Assembly: GCF_001883705.2 (NCBI RefSeq)
Contig: NZ_MDEQ02000026.1
Coordinates: 32,847 to 96,846 of the forward strand
From: Burkholderia catarinensis
GTDB lineage: Bacteria > Pseudomonadota > Gammaproteobacteria > Burkholderiales > Burkholderiaceae
Length of the DNA: 64,000 bases
Reading direction: 5' to 3'
Shown: positions 43,980 to 52,553 of the stretch, piece by piece
Layout: each line of letters starts with the position of its first letter
Position numbering within the stretch: position 1 is the first letter of the stretch
Translations under genes and position numbers: made by a program
Notes under the pieces: generated by a model
The model's input: only the letters and a program-made list of their open reading frames with translations
Databases searched by the model: none
What the model was told of the DNA's origin: nothing

Positions 43980-45401
43980 TCACCCGACCCCGATCGGCAC
44001 ATACAGCCGCGTGCCGCCGCGCTGGACGAGCAGCGCGACGTTGCCGTGCGCGGCGTCGATCTCGGTCATCAGCGCACCGATGCTCGCGACCGGCGTGCCG
44101 TTGACCGACAGCACGATATCGCCGGGCTGCAGACCCGCGCGGGCGGCCTGCCCGCTCGCCTGCTCGACGACGAGCGCCTGGCTGACGCCGAGCCGGCGGC
44201 GCTCCTGCTCCGTCGCCGCACGCAGCGCGAGCCCGAATCGCGCGGGCCCTTGCTCGCCGCCGGCCGACGCCGTGCCGCTGTCGAATGCGCCGACCGTCGC
44301 GATCATGTGTATCGCCCGTCCCGCGCGCCACACGAGCAGGTCGGCCTGCCGCCCGGCGCGCATGCCCGCGATCGTGCCGAGCAGGTCCGCCGATTCGGCG
44401 ACCGGCTTGCCGTCGACCGCGAGCACGACGTCGCCCGGCTGCAGGCCCGCGTGCGCGGCCGGGCCGTCCGGCTCGACCATCGTGATCAGCGCGCCGTCCG
44501 GGCCCGCGAGGCCGAACGAACGCGCGAGCGCCTGGCTCACTTCCTGCACGGCGACGCCGAGCCGGCCGCGCGTGACCTTGCCGGTCCGCAGCAGCTGGTC
44601 CTTCACGTCGAGCGCGATGTCGATCGGAATGGCGAACGCGAGCCCCTGATAGCCGCCCGTCTTCGAGAAGATCATCGAGTTGATCGCGATCACGCGGCCG
44701 CCGAGGTCGAACAGCGGTCCGCCCGAATTGCCGGGGTTGATCGGCACGTCGGTCTGGATGAACGGAATCGCCTGCTCGCCGGGCAACGATCGCGATTTCG
44801 CGCTGACGATGCCCTGCGTGACCGTGTTCGCGAACCCGTACGGCGAACCGATCGCCATCACCCAATCGCCGACCTCGGTGCGCGCGGGGTCGCCGGTTGC
44901 GACGACCGGCAGGTCGTGCGCGTCGATGCGGATCACCGCGACGTCGGAGACGGGATCGCTGCCGATCACGCGCCCCTTGAACTGCCGCTTGTCGGTCAGC
45001 TTCACGTCGATGGCGACCGCGTCGCCCACCACATGCCGGTTGGTCAGGATCACCCCGTCCGCGCTGACGATGAAGCCGGAGCCGAGGCTCACTTCCTCGC
45101 GATTGCCGATCACGCGCCGCGCGAGAAACGGCGCAAGCGGATGATCGGGCGCGATGCCGGGCGGCAACTGGATGCCCATCTGCGTGACTTCGCGCGTGAC
45201 GCTGATATTGACGACAGCCGGGCCGACACGCCGCACGAGCGCGGCGAAGTTCGGCAACGCGACGGTCGGCGGTGCGGCACCCGCCTGCGCAGGCCGCTCG
45301 GCGGCCGGTGCCGTCGAACCCGCGCAGGCGCAGCCGAACGCGAGCGCGCCCGCGATCGCCTGCAACACCACCGCCCGGCCCGTATGCCTGCCCGCTTTCA
45401 T
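43980..45401 (-). CDS. HtrA/DegP-type periplasmic serine protease with two PDZ domains
   Basis: A 473-residue protease/chaperone. N-terminal signal sequence to about residue 33; trypsin-like domain with His123 (TNRHVVGDA), Asp153 (PVSDVAVIRID) and Ser226 (PINPGNSGGPLFD); PDZ1 about 270-360 (GRLGVAVQEVSQ) and PDZ2 about 385-470. This is the full DegP/MucD plan. Located near the 3' end of the envelope cluster, it may remove misfolded porin or outer-membrane components. The ATG at MKAGRHTGR starts the signal peptide; longer in-frame starts do not. Confidence 0.93.
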   Translation of the reverse strand: MKAGRHTGRAVVLQAIAGALAFGCACAGSTAPAAERPAQAGAAPPTVALPNFAALVRRVGPAVVNISVTREVTQMGIQLPPGIAPDHPLAPFLARRVIGNREEVSLGSGFIVSADGVILTNRHVVGDAVAIDVKLTDKRQFKGRVIGSDPVSDVAVIRIDAHDLPVVATGDPARTEVGDWVMAIGSPYGFANTVTQGIVSAKSRSLPGEQAIPFIQTDVPINPGNSGGPLFDLGGRVIAINSMIFSKTGGYQGLAFAIPIDIALDVKDQLLRTGKVTRGRLGVAVQEVSQALARSFGLAGPDGALITMVEPDGPAAHAGLQPGDVVLAVDGKPVAESADLLGTIAGMRAGRQADLLVWRAGRAIHMIATVGAFDSGTASAGGEQGPARFGLALRAATEQERRRLGVSQALVVEQASGQAARAGLQPGDIVLSVNGTPVASIGALMTEIDAAHGNVALLVQRGGTRLYVPIGVG

Positions 45402-45477
45402 GTTGCCGCTCCTCGTCGGTTCGCGCCGGAACGCCGCCGGCTCGTCGATGCCCGCGCCGCAATACTGGCCGCATCCA

Positions 45478-45861
45478 TTACCTCGGCGGCACCGCGACCG
45501 GCGCATCGGGCCGCTGCGGTGTGACCGACCGGCCCCAGTTCGAGCCGAAGCGATTCTGTTCGGTCGACAGGTTGAACGTGCCGAGACGGTTCGACGGCTG
45601 CTTCGACAGCCGCTCCGAATCCGTTTGCGATGCCCCAGCCTGCGGTTCGGCTGTCGGCGTCAGTTGCCGGCTCAGGCAGTCGTACGACAGCGCGCGCTTG
45701 CCGTCGACTTCGGCATCGACGCACACCGGCTTCGCCGCCGAACCCGGACTGGCCGCCGCGGGCGCGGACGCGCTCGCCGCCGGGCGGTTGCCCTGCGCGT
45801 GTGCGCCGGCCGCCAGCAGCAGGCAGACGACCGTCGCGATTCCGTTTCGTCGCATCTTCAT
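45478..45861 (-). CDS. Small exported Ala/Pro/Ser-rich protein
   Basis: A 127-residue protein with signal peptide (MKMRRNGIATVVCLLLAAGAHAQ) and a low-complexity segment to residue 45, then VCVDAEVDGKRALSYDCLSRQL with two Cys that could pair, and a polar tail. It lacks enzyme motifs. It sits between the zinc-ribbon protein and HtrA genes and is likely part of the same unit. Confidence 0.7.
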   Translation of the reverse strand: MKMRRNGIATVVCLLLAAGAHAQGNRPAASASAPAAASPGSAAKPVCVDAEVDGKRALSYDCLSRQLTPTAEPQAGASQTDSERLSKQPSNRLGTFNLSTEQNRFGSNWGRSVTPQRPDAPVAVPPR

Positions 45862-45907
45862 GCGCGCCTCCTTCGGAAATGACGCCATTGCGCTCGCACC
45901 GCCGCCG

Positions 45908-46753
45908 TCACACGCTCGCGCCCGGCGCCGACGTACGCGCCAGGAAACGCGCGAACGCCGCGCGATCGGCCGCGTCGACGGCCGGCTCATGCGCATCGGC
46001 GTGCCGCGCCCATACATCGCGCATGCCGTCGACCGGCTGCCACGCATGCACCTGCGCACCAGTCGGATACGGCGTGACGAGCGGTTCGCGATAGTCGATG
46101 CGAAACAGCCGCGGCGCATCGTTGCCGGCCGTCCACAGATCGCCGACGTCGCGCACGCTCGCGTCGAACCAGAACCGCACCCAGCGCACCGTGGATGCGC
46201 GCGCATCGGTGCCCGGCACAGCGGCGCCCGACCCATCGGCGCCCGACGCATCCGGCACGCGCAGGAAGCCGGCCAGCACGAGCAGCACGGCCGCCAGATC
46301 GTCGTCGCGCAACATCCGGTACGACCAGAGATCCGCGACGTCCACGCAGGCGATCACCGCGATGAAGCGCCCGATCGTCAGCGCGGGCCAGGCACGCCGC
46401 ATCAGTGCGTAATGGCGCGGCCACTGCGCGATGAAGCGCTCGCGATGGAGCGCCGCGAGCTGCACGTCGCGCGAGCCGCGAATCGTCAGTTCCTCCGGCT
46501 GATACCGGCGCGTCGTGAGCACGCACTGCGCGGAGCACCGCGCACTGCGGTGCCGCGCATAGCCGCCCGCGCCGGGCAACGGCTCCAGCGCGCCGAAGCA
46601 GAGCGGGCAATGCGTGGGCCACTCGCCGGGCCGGCCCGGCCACGGGTTCGCCTTCGGCATGCGCGGACGGTCGGCAGCCGCGGCCAGGCGGCGTCGCCCC
46701 GGCGTGCGCGCGCCGGGCGCCTCGACGCGCGGCGTCGAACGGACAGGTGCCAT
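45908..46753 (-). CDS. Zinc-ribbon-containing protein of unknown function
   Basis: A 281-residue soluble protein. Near residue 48 it has HCPLCFGALEPL and, 25 residues on, ARCSAQCVLTTRRY, giving a Cys4-type zinc ribbon. The rest (RERFIAQWPRHYALMRRAWPALTIGRFIAVIACVDVADLWSY) is helical and unfamiliar. No signal peptide, so it probably works in the cytoplasm. Start could be later (MPKANPWPGRP). It is 8 bp downstream of the parvulin isomerase gene. Confidence 0.65.
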   Translation of the reverse strand: MAPVRSTPRVEAPGARTPGRRRLAAAADRPRMPKANPWPGRPGEWPTHCPLCFGALEPLPGAGGYARHRSARCSAQCVLTTRRYQPEELTIRGSRDVQLAALHRERFIAQWPRHYALMRRAWPALTIGRFIAVIACVDVADLWSYRMLRDDDLAAVLLVLAGFLRVPDASGADGSGAAVPGTDARASTVRWVRFWFDASVRDVGDLWTAGNDAPRLFRIDYREPLVTPYPTGAQVHAWQPVDGMRDVWARHADAHEPAVDAADRAAFARFLARTSAPGASV

Positions 46754-46761
46754 GAGCGTGC

Positions 46762-47652
46762 CTACCGGGCGGACGCGAGCGCTTTCTTCAGCGCGTCTTC
46801 GTTGATCGGCGCGTTCGCGGCCAGCTTCGCGAGATACGCTTGCGCATTCTGCTGCGTGCGCTGCGCGCGCAGCATCGCACGCAGTTGCTCCTTCACGTCG
46901 GCCAGCGGGCGCGGCGCGGCCGCGCGAACGTCGAGCAGCTTCACGACGTGAAAGCCGGCCGGCGTCTGGATCGGCGCGGAGACCTGGCCCGGCTTCAGCG
47001 CGTCGGCCGCCTGCCGGACCGCCGGCACCATCGATTGATCGGGCACGAAACCGAGATCGCCGCCGTTCGCGGCGCTCGCCTTGTCCTGCGAATTCGCCTT
47101 CGCGAGCGCCGCGAAATCGCCGCTGCGCGCGCGGCTCGCGAGATCGGCCGCCTGCTTGCGCGTCTTGTCGAGCGTCGCGGCATCCGCGTTCGGCGGCACC
47201 GCGAGATAGATCTGCGCGACGTGCAGCGCGCGCGGCGCGGTGAAAGCGGCGCGGTTCTTGTCATACGCGGACTGGATCTCCGCGTCCGACGGATAGTCGG
47301 CCGGCGGTGCATTTGCCGACGCCAGGTAGCTGCGCACGACGATTTCGCGCTGCGCCTGCTCGACGGCCGCCTGCACCTGGGCCTGCTTGTCCCAGCCCTT
47401 CGATTTCGCCTCGGCCAGCACGGCCTTCTGCGCGAGCGTCGCACGCACCACCTGGTCCAGCGCCGCGGGGTCGGCCGCGAGGCGTTCGCGCCCTTCGGGG
47501 CTCACCGCCTTCAACAACCCCGCGATGTCGGCCTGCGTGACCGACGCCTGCGCGGCGTTCGCGATCACGTCGTCCTGTGCGTACGCCGCGAGCGGCGCGG
47601 CCAGCACGAGACCGCCCACCATCATCGCCAGCATCTTCATCTTCGTCATCAT
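46762..47652 (-). CDS. Periplasmic parvulin-type peptidyl-prolyl isomerase (PpiC/SurA-like)
   Basis: A 296-residue protein: signal peptide (cleavage after AAYAQ), SurA_N-like helices (QADIAGLLKAVSPEGRERLAADPAALDQVVRATLAQKAV), and a rotamase domain at about 140-245 (ALHVAQIYLAV, SGDFAALAKANSQDKASAANGGDLGF, PAGFHVVKLLDVR). It helps fold outer-membrane proteins. In this cluster its clients are probably the FhaC-like and porin proteins. Confidence 0.9.
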   Translation of the reverse strand: MMTKMKMLAMMVGGLVLAAPLAAYAQDDVIANAAQASVTQADIAGLLKAVSPEGRERLAADPAALDQVVRATLAQKAVLAEAKSKGWDKQAQVQAAVEQAQREIVVRSYLASANAPPADYPSDAEIQSAYDKNRAAFTAPRALHVAQIYLAVPPNADAATLDKTRKQAADLASRARSGDFAALAKANSQDKASAANGGDLGFVPDQSMVPAVRQAADALKPGQVSAPIQTPAGFHVVKLLDVRAAAPRPLADVKEQLRAMLRAQRTQQNAQAYLAKLAANAPINEDALKKALASAR

Positions 47653-47742
47653 GGTTCGACTGCCCTCAGGATTGCTCTTGATTCGCGCACGCCGGCCGTC
47701 GCGCGGCGCTCGCGTCGTTGCTTCTTCGCGGTCTCGCGCTAG

Positions 47743-48198
47743 CTAGCGCGTACTCGTCAGCATCAGGCGCATCACGATCGGCTGCGTCATGCCACGCGGC
47801 GGCACCGCGCCAACCGACTGGCCGACCAGCGCGTCGCGCAGCGCGGCGTCGACCGCCGGATCGCTGGCCGGCGCGCTGTCGACGCGCGTCACGTGCCCGC
47901 GCCGGTCGAGCCACGCGCGCACCGGCAGCACGGGCACGTCGTCGCCCGTATCGGCGAGCCGGTCGGCCCAGCGTCCGACATCGGCACGCAGGCGGCATGC
48001 GGCTGCATCGTCGCCGTCGAGCATCGCCTGCAGCAGCCGCGCGACGCCTTGCGCATACGCAAACCACACGACGGGCGCATCCTCGACGGACAGCGGGCCC
48101 GCATCGGGCCGACCGCGGCCCGGCAGCAGTGCGCGCAACACGGCCCCGATCCGGCGGCCGGCGATCCGACGGCCGGCGCTCCAGCTCGCGGCGATCAT
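47743..48198 (-). CDS. TonB-C-like protein (1 of 2)
   Basis: A 151-residue protein whose second half (LPVRAWLDRRGHVTRVDSAPASDPAVDAALRDALVGQ then VPPRGMTQPIVMRLML) matches the TonB C-terminal fold. The first half is helical with little sign of a signal peptide. It starts within the stop of the YbjN gene (ATGA overlap), so the two are translationally coupled. It is a relative of the protein at 43448-43921. Confidence 0.65.
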   Translation of the reverse strand: MIAASWSAGRRIAGRRIGAVLRALLPGRGRPDAGPLSVEDAPVVWFAYAQGVARLLQAMLDGDDAAACRLRADVGRWADRLADTGDDVPVLPVRAWLDRRGHVTRVDSAPASDPAVDAALRDALVGQSVGAVPPRGMTQPIVMRLMLTSTR

Positions 48199-48767
48199 GG
48201 CTGTGCGGCAGCCTCGCGCGCGGCCACGACGGTAGCCGGATCGCCCGCCGCCGCACGCGCCGCGGCTTCCTGCTCGGCCATCGCGGGACGGTTGCGCAGG
48301 TGCAGCAGGAATTCCTGGATCAGGCGATCCCACAGCTCGATCGTCGAGCGCAGATAGCGCTCCGACACGCCGCCTGCGACGACCACGTCCATCTCCAGCG
48401 CGAGAAACGGCCCGTGGCTCGCAAGACGCGCGAAGCGCTTGGTCCGGTTCCAGTCCGCGACGAGTTCGGCCGGCAATTCGCCCTGCACCTGCAGCACGCA
48501 CGACAGCGTGTAGTCGATGTACGGCAGCGCGGCGGGCTGTGCGTCGGCACCCTGCGGCGCGAGCGCGCCGGCCGGGTTGCCGAAGCGCACCGCGAAGCCG
48601 ATACCCTGGCTCGCGCTCATCAGCTGTATCGCGCCGTTCTGCTCGGCCGCCGTCACGCGGTAGCCCGCGCGGCGCAGCACGTCGGCCAGGTGGTCGGCGC
48701 TGATCGCTTCGATCGGCGCGTCGTGTGCCGCGCGTTCGTCGCCGGCGTTCGGTTGCTTGTCTTGCAT
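48195..48767 (-). CDS. YbjN-domain protein
   Basis: A 190-residue protein resembling the YbjN / type III chaperone-like fold: IEAISADHLADVLRRAGYRVTAAEQNGAIQLMSA at the start, CVLQVQGELPAELVADWNRTKRFARL in the middle, ending in a long Ala/Glu helix. No signal peptide. YbjN proteins affect motility and surface structures in enterobacteria. The coupling to a TonB-C-like gene suggests a joint role at the inner membrane (inference). Confidence 0.75.
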   Translation of the reverse strand: MQDKQPNAGDERAAHDAPIEAISADHLADVLRRAGYRVTAAEQNGAIQLMSASQGIGFAVRFGNPAGALAPQGADAQPAALPYIDYTLSCVLQVQGELPAELVADWNRTKRFARLASHGPFLALEMDVVVAGGVSERYLRSTIELWDRLIQEFLLHLRNRPAMAEQEAAARAAAGDPATVVAAREAAAQP

Positions 48768-48826
48768 GTCTGTCTTCCCCGTATTCAACGAATCGATCGG
48801 TTCAACCCCGGCCTCGGGCCGCGCGC

Positions 48827-49504
48827 TCACGGCGCGCTCGCCGGTACGGCCGACGCCGGCGTTGCGGCGGCCGGCCGCGCGGCCGGGTCGTACTTGCCCG
48901 CATACAGCGCATCGCCGTAGCGTTGCGCGAGATCGTCGTACTTCACGCGCGCCGACTGCGCGAACGGCTGCCGCGACGAGAAGAACGTGCCGATCCCGAC
49001 ATGCTCGTACGCGTCGAGAATCTCGTGCCCCACGCGATACAGTTCGGCATTGTGTGCCTGGCAGGTTTTCAGTTGCGTGTCACGCGCGGCGGCGTCCTTT
49101 TGCAGCTGCGTGTGCTGCGCATCGCGGGCACGCGACACGGCGAGCAGGTCCTCGTAAGAGGACTTGTATTTCGCCAGCGACTTCGCGTCCTGCTCGCGGC
49201 CCGCCCGCTCCTGGGCGAGCGCGCGCTTCGCGGCCGCCTCCGCGCCCGAGTCGCCGCGCGCGGCCGCAAGCTGCCCCTGCATCGCCTTCAGTTGCGCGAG
49301 CGCGTCGTCGCGCTGCTTCTCGGCCGCCGCCTTGTCGCTCTGCCATTGCGCCTGGCTGTCCTGCAACTGGCGCAGCTCCTGCACGGTCGAGCGCAACTGG
49401 CTGCGCAGCTTGTCCTCGATGCTCTGCGCGTGCGCGCCGCCGGCCGCCAGCAGCAGCGCGCCGGCCGCAGCGGCCGCGAGCATCGTGCGATAGGTCGTGT
49501 TCAT
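48827..49504 (-). CDS. Periplasmic coiled-coil protein
   Basis: A 225-residue protein with signal peptide (cleavage AHAQ, residue 27) and a long coiled coil from about 28 to 140 (SIEDKLRSQLRSTVQELRQLQ, repeated Ala/Gln/Lys/Arg heptads). The C-terminal third is Ala/Pro-rich. One Cys (QLKTCQAHN). It may bridge membranes. It lies 12 bp downstream of the porin-like gene and is certainly in the same unit. Confidence 0.75.
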   Translation of the reverse strand: MNTTYRTMLAAAAAGALLLAAGGAHAQSIEDKLRSQLRSTVQELRQLQDSQAQWQSDKAAAEKQRDDALAQLKAMQGQLAAARGDSGAEAAAKRALAQERAGREQDAKSLAKYKSSYEDLLAVSRARDAQHTQLQKDAAARDTQLKTCQAHNAELYRVGHEILDAYEHVGIGTFFSSRQPFAQSARVKYDDLAQRYGDALYAGKYDPAARPAAATPASAVPASAP

Positions 49505-49516
49505 TCGCGGCTCCGG

Positions 49517-51328
49517 TCAGAAGCGAGCATTGAGCTCGATCTGCAGCACGTCGATCGATACCGGCGGCCCGTACACTTCCTTCGAGCTCAGGTAGCGGGC
49601 CGACACCCACGTATCGCGCGCAACCGCGTACGCGGCGCCGATCACGTAGCCGCGCGCGTTGGTGCCGCCGAGATGGAAGTCGGGATCGTTGAACGCGTCG
49701 AGCACCGCGTCCGGCTGCAGGTATTTGTACGCGACCGAGAAATTCCACTGGCCCTTCTCGCGCGGCTCCGGCTCGCCGACCGTCGCCTTCGCGAGGAAGC
49801 CGTTCGGGCCGCTGCGATAGTCGCCGCGCGTCGCGTTCACCGACGTCGATTCGTAGTTGTTGACCGGCAGCGACGCCGCGGCGAACGCCTTGTTGTCGTT
49901 GTACGCGAGGTTGCGCACGAATTCGCCGTCGAGACGCAGCTTGAAGCGATCGGCCACCACCGTGTCCCACTGCGCCTTCAGGTCGAGCAGCCGGTAGTTG
50001 TACGCGAGCCCGAAGAGCTGCGGCTGCGGCGTCATCCCCGGCGCGAGGTTCGGGTTCTGCACGATGTTGCGCAGCGCGATCAGCGTGTTGCCGCCCTGCA
50101 TGAACGCGGGCGCCTCGTTGTCGGTGTTGCAGCTCGTCGCGCCGAGATACAGCGCGCACGGCGACGACAGCGTGCCGCGCATGTTCTGGAAGTCGTAGTA
50201 CGCGACCGCGCCGCGCAGCCGGTTCTTCGCATCGATCTTCCAGTCCGCGCCGAACTGCGCGCCGAACATCCACTTCGTGTCGCTGCCGGCCTTGTCGGTG
50301 CTGTTCGACGGGAAGTTCTCGCTCGTGTACTGGATCGGGAACACGCCGAGCGTGCCGAACAGCGTGACGTCCGGATTCCACGGCAGCGCATGGCGCAGGT
50401 TCGCGGCGAGCCCGTCCATCATCAGGTCGTCGGAGAACACCAGGTCCGACTTGAAGAACGGATTGTCGAAACGGCCGGCCGTGAGGTTCAGCCACGACGT
50501 CGGCTTGTACGCGAAAAACGCCTTGTTCAGCCAGATGTTCTTCTTCGCGAAGCCGCCGCCGGCGGTCGACGTGGTCGACACGGGCCCGTTGTCGTTGCCG
50601 CTCGCGAGCTGGATGCCGGCGATCATGTCGTCGGACAGCGTCGCCGTCACGCCGAGCCGCGCGCGGTAGCGCAGCAGGTTGTTGCGGTTCTGCGTGGTGT
50701 TCTGCGTCGGCAACTGCGTGGTGTTGGTGTTCGGGTTGATGTCGAACCCGCCGCCCTGATTGATCGCCGCGAAGTTCGTGACGTTGTTCGCGTTGCGGCT
50801 GCCGTAGAAGTGGTATTCGTCGCGCACACGCAGGTCGCCGTCGAGCTTGATGCGCGACACCCAGTCGGGGAACGTGTTCGGCTGCGCCCAGTTCTCGGCC
50901 TTCGCCTGCGCGATCACTTCCTGCTTCACCTGGTCGCGGATCTGGTCGCGCACGAGCTGCGGCACGTACGGCACCGCGACGTCGCCCGGCTGCGTCGGCG
51001 GGTTGACCACGCCGCCCGCCACGACCGGCGCGCCCGATGCGCGTGCCGACCTGGCCTGCACGGCCTCGGTGCGCGCCTCGCTGATCAGCTCGTTCGCGTT
51101 CTGCTGCGTGAGCACGCCGCGCTTCACCAGCAGGTTGATCAGGTTGACCACCACGCTCTCCGTCGGCGCGGCTTTCCCCGCTGCCGCCTGCGCCTCGAGC
51201 GATTGCCCGTGCGCGGCGGACGCGCACGTCAGCCCGAGCGTCAGCACCGCCGCGCCGACGCGCGACAGGCGCGCGGGCAGCGCGCCGTTGCGGGGCACCC
51301 CACCCCGTCCGTTCATCTTCCGAATCAT
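49517..51328 (-). CDS. Large putative porin (Porin_5 type)
   Basis: A 603-residue outer-membrane protein: signal sequence to about residue 42, a periplasmic helical segment (LLVKRGVLTQQNANELISEARTEAVQ, similar to S-layer-homology/coiled-coil linkers), then a beta-barrel starting SRIKLDGDLRVRDEYHFYGS and ending in Phe (LQIELNARF). Length and the RLGVTATLSDDMIAGIQLAS signature suggest the putative-porin family PF16930. It has no TonB plug or TonB box that I can find, although it follows tonB directly. Confidence 0.82.
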   Translation of the reverse strand: MIRKMNGRGGVPRNGALPARLSRVGAAVLTLGLTCASAAHGQSLEAQAAAGKAAPTESVVVNLINLLVKRGVLTQQNANELISEARTEAVQARSARASGAPVVAGGVVNPPTQPGDVAVPYVPQLVRDQIRDQVKQEVIAQAKAENWAQPNTFPDWVSRIKLDGDLRVRDEYHFYGSRNANNVTNFAAINQGGGFDINPNTNTTQLPTQNTTQNRNNLLRYRARLGVTATLSDDMIAGIQLASGNDNGPVSTTSTAGGGFAKKNIWLNKAFFAYKPTSWLNLTAGRFDNPFFKSDLVFSDDLMMDGLAANLRHALPWNPDVTLFGTLGVFPIQYTSENFPSNSTDKAGSDTKWMFGAQFGADWKIDAKNRLRGAVAYYDFQNMRGTLSSPCALYLGATSCNTDNEAPAFMQGGNTLIALRNIVQNPNLAPGMTPQPQLFGLAYNYRLLDLKAQWDTVVADRFKLRLDGEFVRNLAYNDNKAFAAASLPVNNYESTSVNATRGDYRSGPNGFLAKATVGEPEPREKGQWNFSVAYKYLQPDAVLDAFNDPDFHLGGTNARGYVIGAAYAVARDTWVSARYLSSKEVYGPPVSIDVLQIELNARF

Positions 51329-51420
51329 CGCAGCACTCCGAACAATTTTCGTTTCTTTTCCGGCAGCATCCGTGCGACGGCGCCGCCCCATGATTCTTTC
51401 GTCGTTTCGACTGCGCATCG

Positions 51421-52119
51421 TCATGACGGCTTGCGTCCCTGCAGCCTGACGAGCACCGGATACGCGGTCGAGGCCGGCGGCGCCTCGTCGACCCTGCCGA
51501 GCGCCTCGACCGCCGCGACCACAGCCGCGTCGATCTTCGCGTCGCCGGTCGACTGCGCGATCGTCACCTTCGTGATCCGCCCGGCGGCATCCATCCACAG
51601 GTTCAGGTTGCCCGCGAAGCGCGCGCCGCCTGCCTCCTGCACGCCCTTGTCCTGCTCGATCGCGCGCTGCAGCACGTACACCATGTATTGCGCGTAGCTC
51701 GCGTTACCGAACTTGCCGCCCCCGCCGCTGCCGACCATTCCCGAGCCGTCGCCCGCGCCGATGCCGAAGTTGTCGCTGCCCGCCTGCGCATCGGCATTCA
51801 TCGTCATCTGCTTCGGCTGGTTGTCCGACGGCTTCGGCGCCTCGGACGGCTTCGGCGCGATCGTCGGCCGGTCGACCGGCGTCTTGACCTCTTCCTTCAC
51901 CTTCTCGGGCGGCGGCTTCTGTTTCGGCGGCGGCGGGGGCGGCGGCAGCGGAATCACCGTCGTCACCTGCGGCGCGCTCACGCGCTTCACGCCCGCGGTA
52001 TCGCCGGCGAAATGCCAGATCAGCGCGGCCAGCCCCGCGAGCACGAGTGCGATCGCGACAGGCTTCACGAAGCGGCCGGGGCCTTTGCGCGGCGGGCCGC
52101 CGTTGTAGGTCATTTCCAT
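51421..52119 (-). CDS. tonB: TonB-type energy transducer
   Basis: A 232-residue TonB: cytoplasmic N terminus, one span at about 20-38, a proline-rich arm (about 55-95: IPLPPPPPPPKQKPPPEKVKEEV and PAP/KPSEAPKP), a Gly-rich hinge and the C-terminal domain (LNLWMDAAGRITKVTIAQSTGDAKIDAAVVAAVEALG). It transmits proton-motive energy to an outer-membrane partner. Four bp behind exbD. No TonB-dependent receptor is present in the window. Confidence 0.9.
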   Translation of the reverse strand: MEMTYNGGPPRKGPGRFVKPVAIALVLAGLAALIWHFAGDTAGVKRVSAPQVTTVIPLPPPPPPPKQKPPPEKVKEEVKTPVDRPTIAPKPSEAPKPSDNQPKQMTMNADAQAGSDNFGIGAGDGSGMVGSGGGGKFGNASYAQYMVYVLQRAIEQDKGVQEAGGARFAGNLNLWMDAAGRITKVTIAQSTGDAKIDAAVVAAVEALGRVDEAPPASTAYPVLVRLQGRKPS

Positions 52120-52123
52120 CGCG

Positions 52124-52534
52124 CTAGCCGCCCTGCTTCGCGCGGCCGGTCACGAGCCCGACCTGCGACAGGTCGAGGCGGCGCAGCAGGTCGAGCACGT
52201 CCATGACCTTCTGGTACTGCACGGCCGCGTCGCCCTTCAGCACGATCGGGAATTCCGGATTGGTCGCCTTCTCGGTGCGCAGCCGGCTCTCGAGTTCGTC
52301 CATCGTCACCGGGTACGCGTCGAGGAACACCTGCCCCGAATCGGCGACCGTGATCGCCTTCGTCTTCGGCTTCGCGAGGCTCGCGGACGAGCTCGCCTTC
52401 GGCAGGTCGACCTTGATGCCCTGCACCGACGCGGTCGTCATGATGATGAAGATGATCAGCAGCACGTACGCGAGGTCGAGCATCGGCGTGATGTTGATGT
52501 CGTCGTACGGCTTTTCGTCGTCCTGAACCTGCAT
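52124..52534 (-). CDS. exbD: ExbD/TolR-family proton-channel subunit
   Basis: A 136-residue protein with a single N-terminal span carrying the proton-conducting Asp20 (INITPMLDLAYVLLIIFIIM), followed by a periplasmic domain ending LLRRLDLSQVGLVTGRAKQ. It works with an ExbB-type partner, here the fused protein encoded just upstream. Confidence 0.93.
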   Translation of the reverse strand: MQVQDDEKPYDDINITPMLDLAYVLLIIFIIMTTASVQGIKVDLPKASSSASLAKPKTKAITVADSGQVFLDAYPVTMDELESRLRTEKATNPEFPIVLKGDAAVQYQKVMDVLDLLRRLDLSQVGLVTGRAKQGG

Positions 52535-52553
52535 GGTGGTCTCCTGCGTGCGG

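Noticed and set aside
43980..45401. HtrA as a lipoprotein
   Set aside because: The N terminus has two Cys (GCACAG), but residues before them do not fit a lipobox; an ordinary signal peptide is more likely.
49517..51328. The large porin as a TonB-dependent receptor
   Set aside because: No plug domain or TonB box can be seen, and the N-terminal segment is helical; it reads as a porin of the PF16930 type.
48725..51697. A 990-codon open frame on the plus strand
   Set aside because: It is antisense to five well-supported envelope genes; His/Arg/Val-rich translation and no ribosome-binding site mark it as a by-product of high-GC codon use.
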